From positions 1-38,262 of the forward strand of contig JAFEFZ010000258.1 of NCBI GenBank assembly GCA_018240325.1: DNA of 38,262 nt, in the 5' to 3' direction. The stretch is from Pseudomonadota bacterium (GTDB taxonomy: Bacteria > Pseudomonadota > Gammaproteobacteria > Burkholderiales > Burkholderiaceae_C). The first letter of the stretch is position 1; each line of letters starts with the position of its first letter. The notes under the pieces are model-generated. The model saw only the letters and a list, made by a program, of their open reading frames with translations, made no database searches and was not told where the DNA came from. Shown here piece by piece: positions 1-6,299 of this stretch. The position numbers and the translations under genes are program-made.

Positions 1-284
1 GTGCCGTCGAGCGTGGTGCCCAGGTGGTTGGACTTCAGCTCGACGGTGGTGAAGCCGCCCGCGCCTTCGGGCAGGTTGAGCAGGCAGCCGTAGCCGCACA
101 TCGTGTCGGCCAGCGTGATCAGGCTGCCGGCGTGCAGGTAGCCGTTGGGCGCCATCAGCTGCGGCTGCACCGGCATCTCGGCGCGCATCTCGCCGGGCGT
201 GGCGAGCGTGACGACGATGCCCAGGTGCCCCGGCAGCTTGCCGGCGCCGCGCTGGTTGAACTCTTCGACGGTGACGATCGCCAT
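1..284 (-). CDS. PaaI-family (hotdog) thioesterase, 3' end missing
   Basis: The first 94 codons of a small hotdog-fold thioesterase; the gene runs off the left edge. The visible protein starts MAIVTVEEFNQ and contains the PaaI-type signature PNGYLHAGSLITLAD at about residues 50-64, followed by TMCGYGC. This stretch forms the hotdog helix and substrate pocket that hydrolyses acyl-CoA thioesters. The ATG overlaps the upstream stop as TGATG, so it is probably translationally coupled to the RidA-like gene and is the last visible cistron of the nucleoside-salvage operon. The family is clear but the substrate is not; a link to nucleoside catabolism is only positional. Confidence 0.85.
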   Translation of the reverse strand, partial: MAIVTVEEFNQRGAGKLPGHLGIVVTLATPGEMRAEMPVQPQLMAPNGYLHAGSLITLADTMCGYGCLLNLPEGAGGFTTVELKSNHLGTTLDG

Positions 285-730
285 CAGCTTCTCCTGCGGG
301 CGGTGACTTCGATCTCGATGCGCATGCGCGCGTCGAGCAGTGCGGCGCTGATCATCGTCGCCGCCGGCCGCACGCTGCCCAGGTGGCGCTGCAGCACCGG
401 CGCGCAGTGCGCGAAGTCGGCTGCCTGCGGCACGATGTAGCGCACGCGCACCACGTCGGCCAGCGTGGCGCCGGCCTCGCGCAGCACTGCGCCGATGTTG
501 GCGAAGCACTGCTCGGCCTGCGCGGCGATGTCGTCGGCGATCGTCATCGTCGCGTAGTCGAAGCCGGTGGTGCCGGCGACGAAGATCCAGTCGCCGTCGA
601 CGACCGCACGCGAGTAGGCAAACTGCGCCTCGTAGGGCGAGCCGGACGAGATCAGGCGGCGCGGCGCGGGCGCGCCGCTCGCCCGTCGTGCCGGCCGGGC
701 CGCGCGCGGCCCGGCTTTGGGAGCACTCAT
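284..730 (-). CDS. RidA/YjgF-family protein lacking the usual substrate arginine
   Basis: A 148-aa protein of the Rid (YjgF/YER057c/UK114) superfamily, preceded by an Ala/Pro/Arg-rich extension of about 25 residues. Family landmarks are the N-terminal RLISSGSPYEAQFAYSRAV strand, VAGTTGFD, the QAEQCFANI helix, RVRYIV and the terminal RIEIEVTA strand. Canonical RidA imine deaminases have a PARS-type motif whose Arg binds the substrate carboxylate. Here the position reads RPAAT, so the Arg is replaced by Ala, which argues against classical 2-aminoacrylate deaminase activity and for one of the divergent Rid subfamilies. The ATG overlaps the deoA stop (ATGA). Its place in a nucleoside operon suggests an accessory catabolic or damage-control role, which is an inference. 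Confidence 0.85.
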   Translation of the reverse strand: MSAPKAGPRAARPARRASGAPAPRRLISSGSPYEAQFAYSRAVVDGDWIFVAGTTGFDYATMTIADDIAAQAEQCFANIGAVLREAGATLADVVRVRYIVPQAADFAHCAPVLQRHLGSVRPAATMISAALLDARMRIEIEVTARRRS

Positions 731-2058
731 CGGCAGTCCTCCTCGGTGATGCGTGCGATCAGCAGCGGCGGCGGCACCGGCGGCTCGTCGCCGATGCGGA
801 TGCAGCGCTGCAGCGCGGCGGCGGCCGCCGCGGCAGCAGCCTCGTCGGCGGCGTGCACCCGCGCGAGCGGATCGCCGCGCTCGACGCGCTGGCCGATCGT
901 GACCACCTCGCTGAAGCCGACGCGGGGGTCGATGCGGTCGCCGGCCTTGCGCCGGCCGCCGCCGAGCTCGACCACCGCCAGGCCGATGGCGCGCGTGGCC
1001 TTCGACGCCACGAAGCCGGCACGCGGCGCCGGCACCGCGCGCTGCACCGGCGCGGACTGCAGGTACTGCCCGGTGCGGTCGCAGAAGTCGGCCGGGCCGC
1101 CGAGCGCCGCCACCATCCGCGCGAAATGTTCGAGCGCAGCGCCATCGGCCAGCACCGCATCGACGCGCGCCAGCGCCGCGGCCTCGCCGTCGGCCAGCCG
1201 GCCGAGCAGCAGCGCCTCGGCACACAGCAGCCGCGTCACCTGCAGCAGCCGCGGCGCCTGGTGCTCGCCGCGCAGGAAGGCGACCGCCTCCAGCACCTCG
1301 AGCACGTTGCCCGCGGCGTGGCCCAGCACCTGGTTCATGTCGGTGACGAGCGCGCGCGTCGGCAACCCGGCGCCGCCCGCCACCTCGACGATCGAGCGCG
1401 CCAGTTCCAGCGCCATCGCCGGCGTGTCGGCGAAGGCGCCGTTGCCGCACTTGACGTCCATCACCAGCCCCTGCAGCCCGGCGGCGAGCTTCTTCGACAG
1501 GATGCTGGCGGTGATCAGCGGGATCGATTCGACGGTGGCGGTCACGTCGCGGATCGCGTACAGCCGGCGGTCGGCCGGCGCCAGCTCGGCCGTCTGGCCG
1601 ATGACGGCGCAGCCGGCCGCACGCAGCGCCGCATGCAGTACGGGCAGCGACGGCGCGGTCCGGTAGCCGGGGATCGAATCGAACTTGTCGAGCGTGCCGC
1701 CGGTGTGGCCCAGGCCGCGGCCGCTGATCATCGGCACGATCGCGCCGCAGGCAGCCAAGATCGGCGCCAGCATCAGGCTGACCTTGTCGCCGACGCCGCC
1801 GGTGGAATGCTTGTCGAGCACCGGGCCGTGCCAGTCGGCCGCGGGCCAGGCGAGCACCTCGCCCGAACGGGTCATCGCCCGCGTCAGCGCCACCGTCTCG
1901 GCGCGGTCCATGCCCTGCAGGAACATCGCCATCGCCAGCGCCGCCGCCTGGCCTTCGCCCCAGCTGTGGTCCACCAGACCGGCGACGAAGGCCTCGATCT
2001 GCGCACCGGACAGCGCGCCGCCGTCGCGCTTGATGCGGATGATCTCCTGCGGCAGCAC
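727..2058 (-). CDS. deoA: Thymidine phosphorylase
   Basis: A 443-aa thymidine phosphorylase (E. coli DeoA is 440 aa). It reversibly cleaves thymidine or deoxyuridine with phosphate to give the base and 2-deoxyribose-1-phosphate. Visible family signatures are KHSTGGVGDKVSL (phosphate loop), SGRGLGHTGGTLDK, the VTATVESIPLITASILSKK stretch that contacts the base, and VMDVKCGNGAF. I chose the GTG at 2058, giving (M)LPQEIIRIKRDGG, which aligns with the E. coli start MFLAQEIIRKKRDG. It lies two bases past the deoC stop. The gene ends in an ATGA overlap with the ridA-like gene. It works with DeoC, PunA and Cdd in salvaging nucleosides for carbon. Confidence 0.96.
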   Translation of the reverse strand: MLPQEIIRIKRDGGALSGAQIEAFVAGLVDHSWGEGQAAALAMAMFLQGMDRAETVALTRAMTRSGEVLAWPAADWHGPVLDKHSTGGVGDKVSLMLAPILAACGAIVPMISGRGLGHTGGTLDKFDSIPGYRTAPSLPVLHAALRAAGCAVIGQTAELAPADRRLYAIRDVTATVESIPLITASILSKKLAAGLQGLVMDVKCGNGAFADTPAMALELARSIVEVAGGAGLPTRALVTDMNQVLGHAAGNVLEVLEAVAFLRGEHQAPRLLQVTRLLCAEALLLGRLADGEAAALARVDAVLADGAALEHFARMVAALGGPADFCDRTGQYLQSAPVQRAVPAPRAGFVASKATRAIGLAVVELGGGRRKAGDRIDPRVGFSEVVTIGQRVERGDPLARVHAADEAAAAAAAAALQRCIRIGDEPPVPPPLLIARITEEDCR

Positions 2059-2060
2059 GC

Positions 2061-2843
2061 TCAGTACCCGCCTTGCGGCGCGGTCGCGCCCGCGGCGGCG
2101 CCGCCCAGCACGGCCTCGATGTCGTCGAGCAGGCTGCTGGCGCCGATGCGCAGCCGCTGCGGCTGCAGCGCGGCCTCGCCCAGTTCGCGTGCCGCCAGCT
2201 CGAGATAGGGCAGCACATCGGCCACGCGCCGCAGCCCGCCCGCGAGCTTCAGCCCCACGCGGCCGCGCGCCCGGGGGTCGGCCGCGATCGCGCGCAGCAT
2301 CGCCGCCGCGGCCGGCACCGTGGCGCCCACCGCCACCTTGCCGGTGCTGGTCTTCAGGAAGTCGGCGCCGACGGCGATCGCCAGCCGCGCGGCGTGTTCG
2401 ATCAGCGCCGGCTCGTGCAGCTCGCCGGTCTCGAGAATCACCTTCAGCGCGAGCCCGGGGCAGGCGGCACGCACCGCGGCCAGCAGCCGGCGCGCTGCCG
2501 CGTCGTCGCCGGCCTGCAGCGCGCGCCAGGGCAGCACCACGTCGACCTCCTGCGCACCGGCGGCGACGATCGCCTGCACGTCGCACAGCGCCGCGGCTGC
2601 ATCGGCACCGCCGGCCGGGAAGTTGGCGACCGCAGCGACGCCGATCGAAGCCGGCAGCCGCGAGCGCGCCAGCGCCGCGAAGCGCGGCCACACGCACACC
2701 GCAGCCACCGGGCCGAACGGCGTCTGCGCCCGCGCACACAGCCGCCCGACGTCGGCCGCGGTGTCGGCATCGCCGAGGCTGGTCAGGTCCAGGCAGCGCA
2801 GCGCGATGGCGGCAGCCGCGGGCAGATCGCGGTGCCGGGTCAT
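2061..2843 (-). CDS. deoC: Deoxyribose-phosphate aldolase
   Basis: A 260-aa class I aldolase that splits 2-deoxyribose-5-phosphate into glyceraldehyde-3-phosphate and acetaldehyde. The Schiff-base lysine lies in DFLKTSTGKV, the second (proton-relay) lysine in LKLAGGLR (E. coli has FKPAGGVR), and the active-site Asp in EVDVVLPW. The protein begins MTRHRDLPAAAAIALRCLDLTSL. The ATG overlaps the stop of the 45-aa small ORF as ATGA, and the stop is followed after two bases by the deoA start. No phosphopentomutase gene (deoB) is visible; it may lie outside the window. Confidence 0.96.
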   Translation of the reverse strand: MTRHRDLPAAAAIALRCLDLTSLGDADTAADVGRLCARAQTPFGPVAAVCVWPRFAALARSRLPASIGVAAVANFPAGGADAAAALCDVQAIVAAGAQEVDVVLPWRALQAGDDAAARRLLAAVRAACPGLALKVILETGELHEPALIEHAARLAIAVGADFLKTSTGKVAVGATVPAAAAMLRAIAADPRARGRVGLKLAGGLRRVADVLPYLELAARELGEAALQPQRLRIGASSLLDDIEAVLGGAAAGATAPQGGY

Positions 2844-2977
2844 GCGGCCCCCTTGGCCCTGCGGGCCGCGGCCCCGCGACGGCGCGCGCGGCTGCGCCGC
2901 GGCCGAACGGTGGTCGAAGGGCAACCTCCGCACTGCGCGCTGCGGTATTCGCCCTCGGGGTGGCCCGGCGGGCTCAT
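2840..2977 (-). CDS. Small ORF (45 aa) nested between punA and deoC
   Basis: A 45-codon reading frame whose ATG overlaps the punA stop (ATGA) and whose stop overlaps the deoC start (ATGA), so it fills the gap between the two enzymes exactly. The peptide begins MSPPGHPEGEYRSAQCGGCP and continues as a basic tail rich in Arg and Ala. I recognise no domain. The PEGEYRSAQ segment looks like a conserved sequence I vaguely associate with betaproteobacterial N-termini, but I cannot name a family. Two cysteines (CGGC) could bind metal or redox-react. The perfect double overlap is the same coupling used by every other gene of the operon, which is the main evidence that it is translated. It could instead be only a coupling leader for deoC. 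Confidence 0.55.
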   Translation of the reverse strand: MSPPGHPEGEYRSAQCGGCPSTTVRPRRSRARRRGAAARRAKGAA

Positions 2978-3786
2978 GCCGGCTCCGCGGCTGCGATCGC
3001 CCGCACCACCGCCGCCAGCAGCGCTTCGGCCCCGGCCGCCGCGGCCTCGGCCTGCGCCAGCGTGTGCGCATGGCTCAGCCGCTCGTGCGACAGCCCGGCG
3101 GCGAAGTTGGTGATCAGCGAGATCGCCAGCACGCGCAGGCCCAGCCAGCGCGCGGCGATGGTCTCGGGCACCGTGCTCATGCCCACCGCGTCGGCGCCCA
3201 GCGTGCGCAGCATGCGGATCTCGGCCGGCGTCTCGAACTGCGGCCCCAGCGCCCACGCATACACGCCTTCGCGCAGCGTGACGCCGGCATCCGCGGCGGC
3301 GCGGTGCGCCAGTGCGCGCAGGCCCGGGTCGTAGGCATCGGCCATCGCGACGAAGCGCGCGTCGCCCGATTCGCCGACCAGCGGCGAGCGCTGCGGCAGG
3401 TTCAGGTGGTCGGCCACCAGCATCAGGCTGCCCGGCGGCATGTCGGCGCGCAGGCTGCCGGCCGCGTTGGTCTGCACCAGCGCGCCGCAGCCCAGCGCGT
3501 GCAGCGCCGCGAGGGCCGTCTTCATGCCGTCGGCCTCGCCGCCCTCGTAGGCGTGGCGGCGCCCGGCCAGCACCGCGACCTCGGCCGGGCCCACCCGCCC
3601 GAGCCACAGCTCGCCCACATGGCCGGCGACGCCGGCCGGCGCGAAGCCGGGCAGGTCGGCGTAGCGGATGCGCACCGCCGCCTCGACGCGCGCGCTGAAG
3701 CCGCCCCAGCCCGAGCCCAGCAGCACGGCGATGCGCGGCCGCGCCTGCGGTGCGCGCGCGCGGATCGACTGCAGCGCCGCCTTCAT
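2974..3786 (-). CDS. punA: Purine-nucleoside phosphorylase, trimeric PNP type
   Basis: A 270-aa purine-nucleoside phosphorylase that phosphorolyses (deoxy)inosine or (deoxy)guanosine to the base and pentose-1-phosphate. Signatures of the trimeric PNP/MTAP family are the LLGSGWG phosphate loop, GRRHAYEGG, QTNAAGSL, the base-binding GPQFETPAEIRM (with the FET glutamate) and GADAVGMSTVPE, and SLITNFAAG carrying the Asn of 6-oxopurine-specific enzymes. It starts MKAALQSIRARAP with an ATGA overlap onto the cdd stop and ends with an ATGA overlap onto the 45-aa ORF. E. coli uses the hexameric DeoD instead; a trimeric PNP here is typical of many other bacteria. Confidence 0.94.
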   Translation of the reverse strand: MKAALQSIRARAPQARPRIAVLLGSGWGGFSARVEAAVRIRYADLPGFAPAGVAGHVGELWLGRVGPAEVAVLAGRRHAYEGGEADGMKTALAALHALGCGALVQTNAAGSLRADMPPGSLMLVADHLNLPQRSPLVGESGDARFVAMADAYDPGLRALAHRAAADAGVTLREGVYAWALGPQFETPAEIRMLRTLGADAVGMSTVPETIAARWLGLRVLAISLITNFAAGLSHERLSHAHTLAQAEAAAAGAEALLAAVVRAIAAAEPA

Positions 3787-4205
3787 CGGCCGCCGAGGTG
3801 GCCGGGGCCGAAGGCCTGCGGCAGCAGCTGGCCGAGCGTGAAACGTGCGCGCACGCCGCGGCCGTCGGCCACCAGCACCGGCGCGTCGTCGGCCGCGAAT
3901 TCGCGCAGCTTCTGGCGGCAGCCGCCGCAGGGCGTGACCAGCGGCTCGCCCTCGCCCAGCACCAACAGCGCCTGTGCGCGCCGGCCACCCGCCAGCACCA
4001 TCGCGCCCAATGCCAGCGCCTCGGCGCACAGCCCCAGCGGATGCGCGGCGTTCTCGACGTTGCAGCCGGCGTGCACGCGGCGCTGATCGTCGAGCACCGC
4101 GGCGCCGACGGCGAAGCGCGAATAGGGCGCATAGGCCCGCGCACGCGCCGCCCGCGCCGCGTCGAGCAGCGCCTGCACCGTTGCGGCATCGAGCTCGTCG
4201 TCCAC
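3783..4205 (-). CDS. cdd: Cytidine deaminase
   Basis: A 140-aa homotetrameric-type cytidine deaminase converting (deoxy)cytidine to (deoxy)uridine, which feeds DeoA and related phosphorylases. Zinc and catalytic motifs are visible: CAE (C60, catalytic E62) in GLCAEALALG, and PCGGC (C93, C96). The N-terminal YAPYSRFAVGAAV and CNVENAA form the substrate pocket. The start is GTG at 4205, supported by a GAAGGAG ribosome-binding site eight bases upstream. It is the first gene of the operon, and its stop overlaps the punA ATG (ATGA). The 290 bases upstream hold a 13-bp tandem repeat but no recognisable operator. Confidence 0.95.
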   Translation of the reverse strand: MDDELDAATVQALLDAARAARARAYAPYSRFAVGAAVLDDQRRVHAGCNVENAAHPLGLCAEALALGAMVLAGGRRAQALLVLGEGEPLVTPCGGCRQKLREFAADDAPVLVADGRGVRARFTLGQLLPQAFGPGHLGGR

Positions 4206-4373
4206 TGCTGCGGCTCCTTCGATCCGGCCGGCTGCCAGGGGCGGCAGCCGCGCCAGCGTCGGCTTCGGGCGGGATTCTGCGCCAAGGCCCGGCGCGTCTT
4301 CGGCCGCGCGCGGCCGCGGCGGGCGGCAGTCGCCGGTCAGCGATCAGCGGCCACCCCGGACGGCGCCAGGGCG

Positions 4374-4464
4374 GACCGTGCTGTAGGCCCGTGTTATCGG
4401 CCCGTGCTCTCGGCCAGTGCTTTCGGCCCGTGCTGTCGGCCCGAGCTGCCGGCACGCGCAGTCG
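4374..4464. repeat. 13-bp tandem repeat, seven degenerate copies
   Basis: Seven consecutive 13-bp units with consensus GCCCGTGCTNTCG begin at 4374, 4387, 4400, 4413, 4426, 4439 and 4452. The central units (4387-4438) are the best conserved and the outer ones carry two to four changes. The array lies in the intergenic space upstream of cdd and downstream of the small lipoprotein gene. Thirteen is not a multiple of three, so the repeat does not encode a regular peptide. No individual unit is palindromic. I see no protein-coding role. Confidence 0.85.
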
Positions 4465-4496
4465 GCACGGCCGACCCACCCGCACGCGACGGCGCG

Positions 4497-4745
4497 TCAG
4501 TCGCCCGCGCTCGCGGCCCGGTCGGGTCCGGCGCCCTGCAGCGCCTTGAACTGTTCGACCACCTGCGCCTGCTGCTGCTGCACCTGCTTCGCCTGGGTCG
4601 CGGCCAATCCGGCCGCAGTGGCCGCGGTGCCGGCGACTTCGGCACCGCAGCCGGTGATCGCCGCGGCTGCTGCGGCTGCTGCGGCCGACGCCGCCATGCG
4701 GGCGCAGAGCCGGTTGCGGCGGGCTTCGGGCTCGATCGGTTGCAT
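4497..4745 (-). CDS. Small predicted lipoprotein
   Basis: Predicted 82-aa secreted lipoprotein. From the ATG at 4745 the protein has a basic N-region (EARRNRLCARM), an almost pure alanine hydrophobic core and a lipobox ending AITGC, so lipidation at that Cys is likely. The mature part is short: Ala/Thr-rich, then a glutamine-rich helix (QAKQVQQQQAQVVEQFKAL) that could form a coiled coil. I do not recognise a named family, although small lipoproteins of this layout are common in Burkholderiales. A shorter start at 4697 would lose the basic N-region, so I prefer 4745. It is divergent from the cupin gene and not obviously linked to the cdd operon. Confidence 0.6.
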   Translation of the reverse strand: MQPIEPEARRNRLCARMAASAAAAAAAAAITGCGAEVAGTAATAAGLAATQAKQVQQQQAQVVEQFKALQGAGPDRAASAGD

Positions 4746-5044
4746 GGCGGGCTGGGGTGCGCTGGGTTGCGCTGTGCATCGGCCGGCGGCAGCCGCGGCT
4801 GAACCCGGTGCCCGCCGGCAGCCGCGCGCAGCGTGCAATGTTGACGGGCTGGCGGCACTGCCGGCGGCCACGGCGCCACCCGGCCGGCACGGTGCGATCC
4901 GCCCAACTGCCGACAGGCCGCCCCGATCGCCCGTGCAGTGTTCGACGGAGCACTAGGGATGGCCGCACGATGGCGGCAAGGCCGATAGTGCACAGCCCGG
5001 GATTCCAGCGATCGGCGCTGGACGGCTATGCAACGGAGAGCACG

Positions 5045-5389
5045 ATGAGCCATGAACATGCGGCGCCCGAGACCCAGGGCGTGACGGTGCAGCCGCTGGC
5101 AACGGTGGACCTGGGCCCGGAGATCGACGGCATGGCCGGGCGCCACCTGCGCATGCGGCTGGTGACGATCGAACCGGGCGGCGTCTTCGGCCCGGTCCAC
5201 AGCCACGTGGATCGGCCCGGCGTCGTCTACATCCTGCAAGGCACGATCACCGACCACCGCAACGGCGCCGCCACCGACTACGGCCCCGGCGTGGGCTGGC
5301 CCGAAGACCACGACACCGTCCACTGGCTGGAGAACCGCGGGGCGATCGCGGCGGTGGAGATCTCCGTCGACATCGTGCGGCAGGCGTAG
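5045..5389 (+). CDS. Small single-domain cupin protein
   Basis: A 114-aa single-domain cupin. The first cupin motif is GVFGPVHSHVDRPGVVYILQG, with the HSH pair as likely metal ligands and an acidic/aromatic side. The second is represented by PGVGWPEDHDTVHWLENRG, with the H of DHDTVHW. The ATG at 5045 is preceded by GGAG six bases upstream. Such proteins range from isomerases and dioxygenases to sugar or metal sensors, and nothing here fixes the substrate. It stands alone on the plus strand between two minus-strand units, so the context gives no clue. The frame is open further upstream but without recognisable protein sequence. Confidence 0.85.
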   Translation: MSHEHAAPETQGVTVQPLATVDLGPEIDGMAGRHLRMRLVTIEPGGVFGPVHSHVDRPGVVYILQGTITDHRNGAATDYGPGVGWPEDHDTVHWLENRGAIAAVEISVDIVRQA

Positions 5390-5556
5390 CGCCAGGCATC
5401 GCGGCCACGCGAGCCGGCCACTGGCTGCAGCTGACCTTGCAAGGTACACATGCCGGCGACAGCATCGCCATCAGCGCTGCGGTGCCGGCGATCCATTGCA
5501 CGAGCGCGACCGGGCAATCAGCCACCCAGGCCATGCCCTCCAGCCGGAGCGCAGCA

Positions 5557-5952
5557 CTAACGGGACGCGGGCAGTACGGGCGCAGCGGGCGGCGCAGCGC
5601 CCGCCGGGTTGATCGTGATCCCGCGCCGGCCCAGTTCGGCGACGAGCGTGCGGGCGTTGGTGTTGCCGCTGTCTGCCAGGCGCTGCGTGTCCGCCGCGAC
5701 CGCGTCGAGCGACGCGCGCAGCTTGGCCGCGCTGTCGACAGCCGCCTGCTGGCCGGAGCGCGCTGCCTGCAATGCCTCGCGGCTGTCGATGAGTTGCAGG
5801 GTCTGGAACCCGAGCCAGACGAATATGGCAGCCAGCCCCAGCAACACCGGGACGAAGGCGCTGTGCGTCGCGCTCCGCGGTGCATCGTCGCTGCGAGGCG
5901 GCGGCACCTGTGCGTGCTGGAGGCTCGGGCCGCTGGAAGACTCGGCATTCAC
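5557..5952 (-). CDS. Single-pass membrane coiled-coil protein, second of a paralogous pair
   Basis: A 131-aa protein of unknown function. It has a polar N-terminal tail of about 32 residues, one transmembrane segment (FVPVLLGLAAIFVWLGFQTL, about 33-52) and a probably periplasmic helix rich in Ala/Gln/Asp (to about residue 100), followed by TLVAELGRRGITINPAG and a Pro/Ala tail. It starts with GTG at 5952, overlapping the upstream stop as GTGA, so the two genes are translationally coupled. The end resembles the upstream gene (TMLAGHGITYTVN with an Ala/Pro tail), which suggests the two arose by duplication. It is the last gene of the putative sigma-54 operon that contains the giant PEP-CTERM protein. 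A role in assembling or anchoring that protein is an inference from position only. Confidence 0.7.
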   Translation of the reverse strand: MNAESSSGPSLQHAQVPPPRSDDAPRSATHSAFVPVLLGLAAIFVWLGFQTLQLIDSREALQAARSGQQAAVDSAAKLRASLDAVAADTQRLADSGNTNARTLVAELGRRGITINPAGAAPPAAPVLPASR

Positions 5953-6278
5953 CGGCGCTTCCCCGCGCCGGCCGGTGGCATTGCGGACGCGGCCGGCGCG
6001 GCCGGGCTCGCGGCGACGTTGACGGTGTAGGTAATCCCATGCCCGGCGAGCATCGTCCGCACCTGTTCGTCGCTGCCGCGTGCGGCCAGCTCGGCGAGCG
6101 CGCGGACGAGTTCCCGATACAGCCCCTCCAGCTGAACCGACTGCTGCACGTACTGCTGCCGCGCATTGACTTCAGCCTGCGCGGCGAGGTTGGCGCGCGC
6201 CAGCACGAAGTTGGCGATCGCCAGCGCCAGGCAGGCTGCGCCGGCAGCGCTGGAAATCCAGAACTGCGCTCGGGTCAT
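5949..6278 (-). CDS. Single-pass membrane coiled-coil protein, first of a paralogous pair
   Basis: A 109-aa protein of unknown function. It has a short N-terminus (MTRAQFW), a transmembrane helix at about residues 8-27, then a long Gln/Ala/Glu-rich helix likely to form a coiled coil (NARQQYVQQSVQLEGLYREL). Next comes a segment QVRTMLAGHGITYTVNV and an Ala/Pro-rich end finishing in basic residues. It begins 21 bases after the stop of the giant PEP-CTERM gene and ends in a GTGA overlap with the next gene. The arrangement (one N-terminal anchor, periplasmic helix, short conserved end) fits a small periplasm-facing scaffold, but I recognise no named family. Confidence 0.72.
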   Translation of the reverse strand: MTRAQFWISSAAGAACLALAIANFVLARANLAAQAEVNARQQYVQQSVQLEGLYRELVRALAELAARGSDEQVRTMLAGHGITYTVNVAASPAAPAASAMPPAGAGKRR

Positions 6279-6299
6279 CGGCGGCCTGCCCGTCGAAGC

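Noticed and set aside
4374-4464. 13-bp repeats as a CRISPR array
   Set aside because: Units are contiguous, without spacers, far too short, and no cas gene is nearby.
4933-4943. GTGCAGTGTTC resembling the left end of the MITE-like element at the right edge
   Set aside because: The match stops after eleven bases and there is no partner end at the expected distance, so it is probably chance.
5434-5445. 12-bp palindrome ACCTTGCAAGGT between the cupin and the membrane pair genes
   Set aside because: Too short for a terminator stem and no T-run; no positional support as an operator.
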